A stretch of DNA of 17,782 bases, taken from Agrobacterium fabrum. Lineage in GTDB: Bacteria > Pseudomonadota > Alphaproteobacteria > Rhizobiales > Rhizobiaceae. The stretch lies in the NCBI GenBank assembly GCA_003241215.1, contig QFOL01000064.1:1-17782 (forward strand), given 5' to 3'. The notes under the pieces were generated by a model. It was not told where the DNA came from. It ran no database searches and was given only the letters and a program-made list of their open reading frames with translations. This document shows positions 15,810 through 17,782 of this stretch, piece by piece (positions within the stretch are counted from its first letter, which is position 1; every line of letters starts with the position of its first letter). A program made the position numbers and the translations under genes.

Positions 15810-15961
15810 TCTATGAATGACGGTGCGGAACAGAATGAATCTGTTAAATCAAATCCCTCAGGTCTTGAAGAATGTCGCGGCGCTGTCTATGAATGACGGT
15901 GCGGAACAGAATGAATCTGTTAAATCAAATCCCTCAGGTCTTGAAGAATGTCGCGGCGCTG
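15810..15961 (+). repeat. exact 76-bp tandem duplication spanning the fliF translation start
   Basis: Copy one is 15810-15885 and copy two is 15886-15961, directly adjacent. They are identical at all 76 positions by base-by-base comparison. Each copy contains the fliF start codons (ATG at 15817/15835 and at 15893/15911), the weak GCGGAACAG ribosome-binding site and the first codons of FliF. The unit length is not a multiple of three, so starts in copy one run out of frame and end at 16077, while copy two reads into full-length FliF. Confidence 0.97.
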
Positions 15962-17593
15962 GGGCAGACGCGGCTGCTGATGCTGGGCGGCGTGGGCGTT
16001 GTCTCCATGGCCATTATCCTCGCAGCGGCGCTCTATGTGAACCGTCCTACCTACGAGACCCTTTATGTGGGACTTGAAAAGAGCGACCTCAACAAGATCA
16101 GCATTGCGCTCGCCGAATCGGGGCTGGATTTCCAGGTTGGAACCGATGGTTCCAGCCTTCAGGTCCCTGTCGGCCTCACCAGCAAGGCAAGGCTGCTTCT
16201 GGCCGAGCGCGGCCTGCCAGACAGCGCCAATGCCGGTTATGAGCTTTTCGACAATGTCGGTTCTCTCGGCCTGACCTCCTTCATGCAGGAAGTGACCCGC
16301 GTTCGCGCCCTTGAGGGCGAGATCAGCCGCTCCATCCAGCAGATCGACGGCATTGCGGCCGCACGCGTCCATATCGTCATGCCCGACGTCGGCAATTTCC
16401 GTCGTGGCGAACAGAAGCCCACCGCATCGGTCATGATCCGCGCAAGCGCGTCTGCCGGCCGCAAGGCGTCCGCTTCCATCCGCCATCTCGTCGCCTCGGC
16501 CGTTCCCGGCCTTGAAGTCGATGATGTGACGCTGCTCGATTCGACCGGCCAGCTTCTCGCCTCCGGCGACGATGTCACCAATGCCGCCATGAACCGCTCG
16601 CTGACGCTGGCGCAGAACGTGCAGCAGGAAATCGAAACCAATATCGACAAGGCGCTGGCGCCCTTCCTCGGCATGGACAATTTCCGCTCCAGCGTCACGG
16701 CCCAGCTCAATACCGACAGCCGCCAGATCCAGGAAACCGTCTACGATCCGGAATCGCGCGTCGAGCGTTCCGTGCGCACGGTAAAGGAAGACCAGAAGTC
16801 CCAGGAAACGCAGCCGGACACGGCCGCGACGGTGGAACAGAACGTACCGCAGGCCGCACCCCAGGGCGGCGGCAGCGGCCCGCAGTCCTCCGACCAGTCG
16901 GCCAAGAAGGAAGAGCAGACCAATTACGAGATCAACTCCAAGACGGTCGCCACGGTCAAGAACGGCTATACCGTCGAGAAGATTTCGGTTGCGGTCGTCG
17001 TCAACAAGGGCCGGATCGCCAAGATGGTCGGCGAACCCGCCGATCAGGCGAAGATCGACGCCTATCTTGCCGAAATGCAGAAGATCGTCACTTCGGCGGC
17101 GGGCATTTCTTCCGACCGTGGCGACATCGTCTCACTGACGGCGATGGACTTCCTCGAAACGCAGCTGCTTGACGAGGCCGCGACCGGGCCGGGCATCATG
17201 GAAGTGCTGAGCCGCAATTCCGCCGGCATCATCAACTCGCTCGCCTTTGTCGCCGTCGCCTTCCTCGTCATCTGGCTTGGCGTACGCCCGCTGGTCCGCA
17301 CGGTGACCGGCAATGGTGCAGCCGCAGGCCAGCTCAGCCAGGAGGCTGCCGGTCTCGAACTGCCGGACTTCTCCCCCGGGATGGATGCGGGTGCAGGTGG
17401 TCTCATGGAAGGTTTCGGCGCGGATTTCGGCTTCGACAGCACCGACGATCTGCTGGCGGGCGGCGATGGCGAGGGCACATTCAACCGCCGGGTTCGCGAA
17501 GGGCCCGAACGCAGGCTTTCCCGCATGGTGGAAATCAGCGAGGAAAGAGCCGCCAAGATCCTGCGCAAATGGGCAGTGGAAAAAGCAGCGTGA
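15893..17593 (+). CDS. fliF: FliF, flagellar MS-ring protein
   Basis: This 566-residue protein (560 if started at the in-frame ATG at 15911, the start I think more likely because GCGGAACAG precedes it) builds the membrane MS-ring of the flagellar motor. Numbering from 15911, the first membrane span is about 22-43. The periplasmic ring-building domains follow, with YETLYVGLEKSDLNKI, the GYELFDNVGSLGLTSFMQ segment and RVHIVMPDVGNFRR. A low-complexity Gln/Ser/Gly region lies near 300-335. The second span is about 440-462 (LAFVAVAFLVIWLGVRPLV), and the basic C-terminal tail RLSRMVEISEERAAKILRKW should bind FliG. The coding region is complete, but its start lies in a 76-bp tandem duplication whose first copy supplies out-of-frame decoy starts. 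The gene is followed by a strong terminator. Confidence 0.95.
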   Translation: MTVRNRMNLLNQIPQVLKNVAALGQTRLLMLGGVGVVSMAIILAAALYVNRPTYETLYVGLEKSDLNKISIALAESGLDFQVGTDGSSLQVPVGLTSKARLLLAERGLPDSANAGYELFDNVGSLGLTSFMQEVTRVRALEGEISRSIQQIDGIAAARVHIVMPDVGNFRRGEQKPTASVMIRASASAGRKASASIRHLVASAVPGLEVDDVTLLDSTGQLLASGDDVTNAAMNRSLTLAQNVQQEIETNIDKALAPFLGMDNFRSSVTAQLNTDSRQIQETVYDPESRVERSVRTVKEDQKSQETQPDTAATVEQNVPQAAPQGGGSGPQSSDQSAKKEEQTNYEINSKTVATVKNGYTVEKISVAVVVNKGRIAKMVGEPADQAKIDAYLAEMQKIVTSAAGISSDRGDIVSLTAMDFLETQLLDEAATGPGIMEVLSRNSAGIINSLAFVAVAFLVIWLGVRPLVRTVTGNGAAAGQLSQEAAGLELPDFSPGMDAGAGGLMEGFGADFGFDSTDDLLAGGDGEGTFNRRVREGPERRLSRMVEISEERAAKILRKWAVEKAA

Positions 17594-17600
17594 TTTTAAA

Positions 17601-17628
17601 AAAAAGGCCGGGTTTCCCCGGCCTTTTT
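17601..17628 (+). terminator. intrinsic terminator after fliF
   Basis: A GC stem GGCCGGG (17606-17612) pairs with CCCGGCC (17617-17623) around a TTTC loop. It is flanked by eight As (17598-17605) and followed by TTTTT. It begins within about 10 bases of the fliF stop and marks the end of the che-fliF transcript. The A-run on the other side means it could also work on the opposite strand. Confidence 0.88.
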
Positions 17629-17782
17629 CGCATTTTCGGTCTTTTTGCTATCGTTGGCCGCCCGTCCGTGGCAATCTCGTTTCAGGACAGTGTTTACAAA
17701 AAATTCAGCAACGATACAGTTTGCTGGGAATTGGCTGAGAATGCCGTTTATGGATTGAACAGCTTTTCAGTATGTTTTTTTA
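17629..17782. other. gene-free end of the window, probable 5' region of the next gene
   Basis: This is an AT-rich stretch after the fliF terminator without a credible reading frame. In related rhizobia the motility regulator genes visN/visR follow fliF, so this may be their upstream region, but nothing here proves it. Confidence 0.4.

Noticed and set aside
15817..16077. 86-codon frame starting with the FliF N-terminus, as a separate gene
   Set aside because: It arises from copy one of the tandem duplication, shifting out of the fliF frame; it is better described as a by-product of the repeat.
1..17782. Insertion sequences, CRISPR array, prophage genes
   Set aside because: I saw no transposase-like protein, no regularly spaced repeats and no phage structural genes on either strand.

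Overview
The window looks like a chromosomal segment of a Rhizobiaceae alphaproteobacterium, most likely Agrobacterium or Rhizobium. I infer this from gene order and protein character without any database search. The chemotaxis genes run receptor-cheS-cheY1-cheA-cheR-cheB-cheY2-cheD-cheT-fliF, which is the rhizobial order. There are two CheY proteins, no CheZ, and no cheW between cheA and cheR, a layout I associate with Agrobacterium rather than Sinorhizobium.

Layout, left to right. (1) 21-96: tRNA-Phe (GAA). (2) 222-482 (-): a small XRE-type regulator whose upstream region is rich in palindromes. It is divergent from a small membrane protein at 585-965 (+). (3) 865-6865 (-): an Mrp/Pha multisubunit cation/proton antiporter operon, read mrpA(+B fused)-C-D-E-F-G, with every junction overlapping. 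(4) 6972-7358 (-): an unrecognised single-span membrane protein just upstream of mrpA. (5) 7359-7803: a 445-bp gap with no convincing gene, carrying the presumed che promoter and leader. (6) 7804-15710 (+): the chemotaxis operon. (7) 15893-17593 (+): fliF, the flagellar MS-ring protein, followed by a strong intrinsic terminator at 17601-17628. (8) 17629-17782: no gene seen; probably the 5' region of the next gene.

How the parts work together. The first che gene encodes a soluble globin-coupled receptor, so oxygen or another heme ligand is a plausible input. CheA phosphorylates CheY1, CheY2 and CheB. CheR and CheB (methylation) and CheD (deamidation) adjust the receptors. CheY2 is the probable motor ligand, and CheY1 with CheS is the probable phosphate sink. 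CheT carries a DxxxQ signature like that of CheZ phosphatases. FliF anchors the flagellar motor. The Mrp complex is a separate physiological module for Na+/K+ and pH homeostasis.

The most unusual feature is an exact 76-bp tandem duplication (15810-15885 and 15886-15961) covering the translation start of fliF. 76 is not a multiple of 3, so starts in the first copy read out of frame and only the second copy yields full-length FliF. Other points worth a look are the non-ATG start and Phe-for-Tyr change in the globin receptor, the DxxxQ motif in CheT, the cluster of GGATWA half-sites at the XRE gene, and an acidic run in MrpD. I saw no insertion sequence, prophage gene or CRISPR array.
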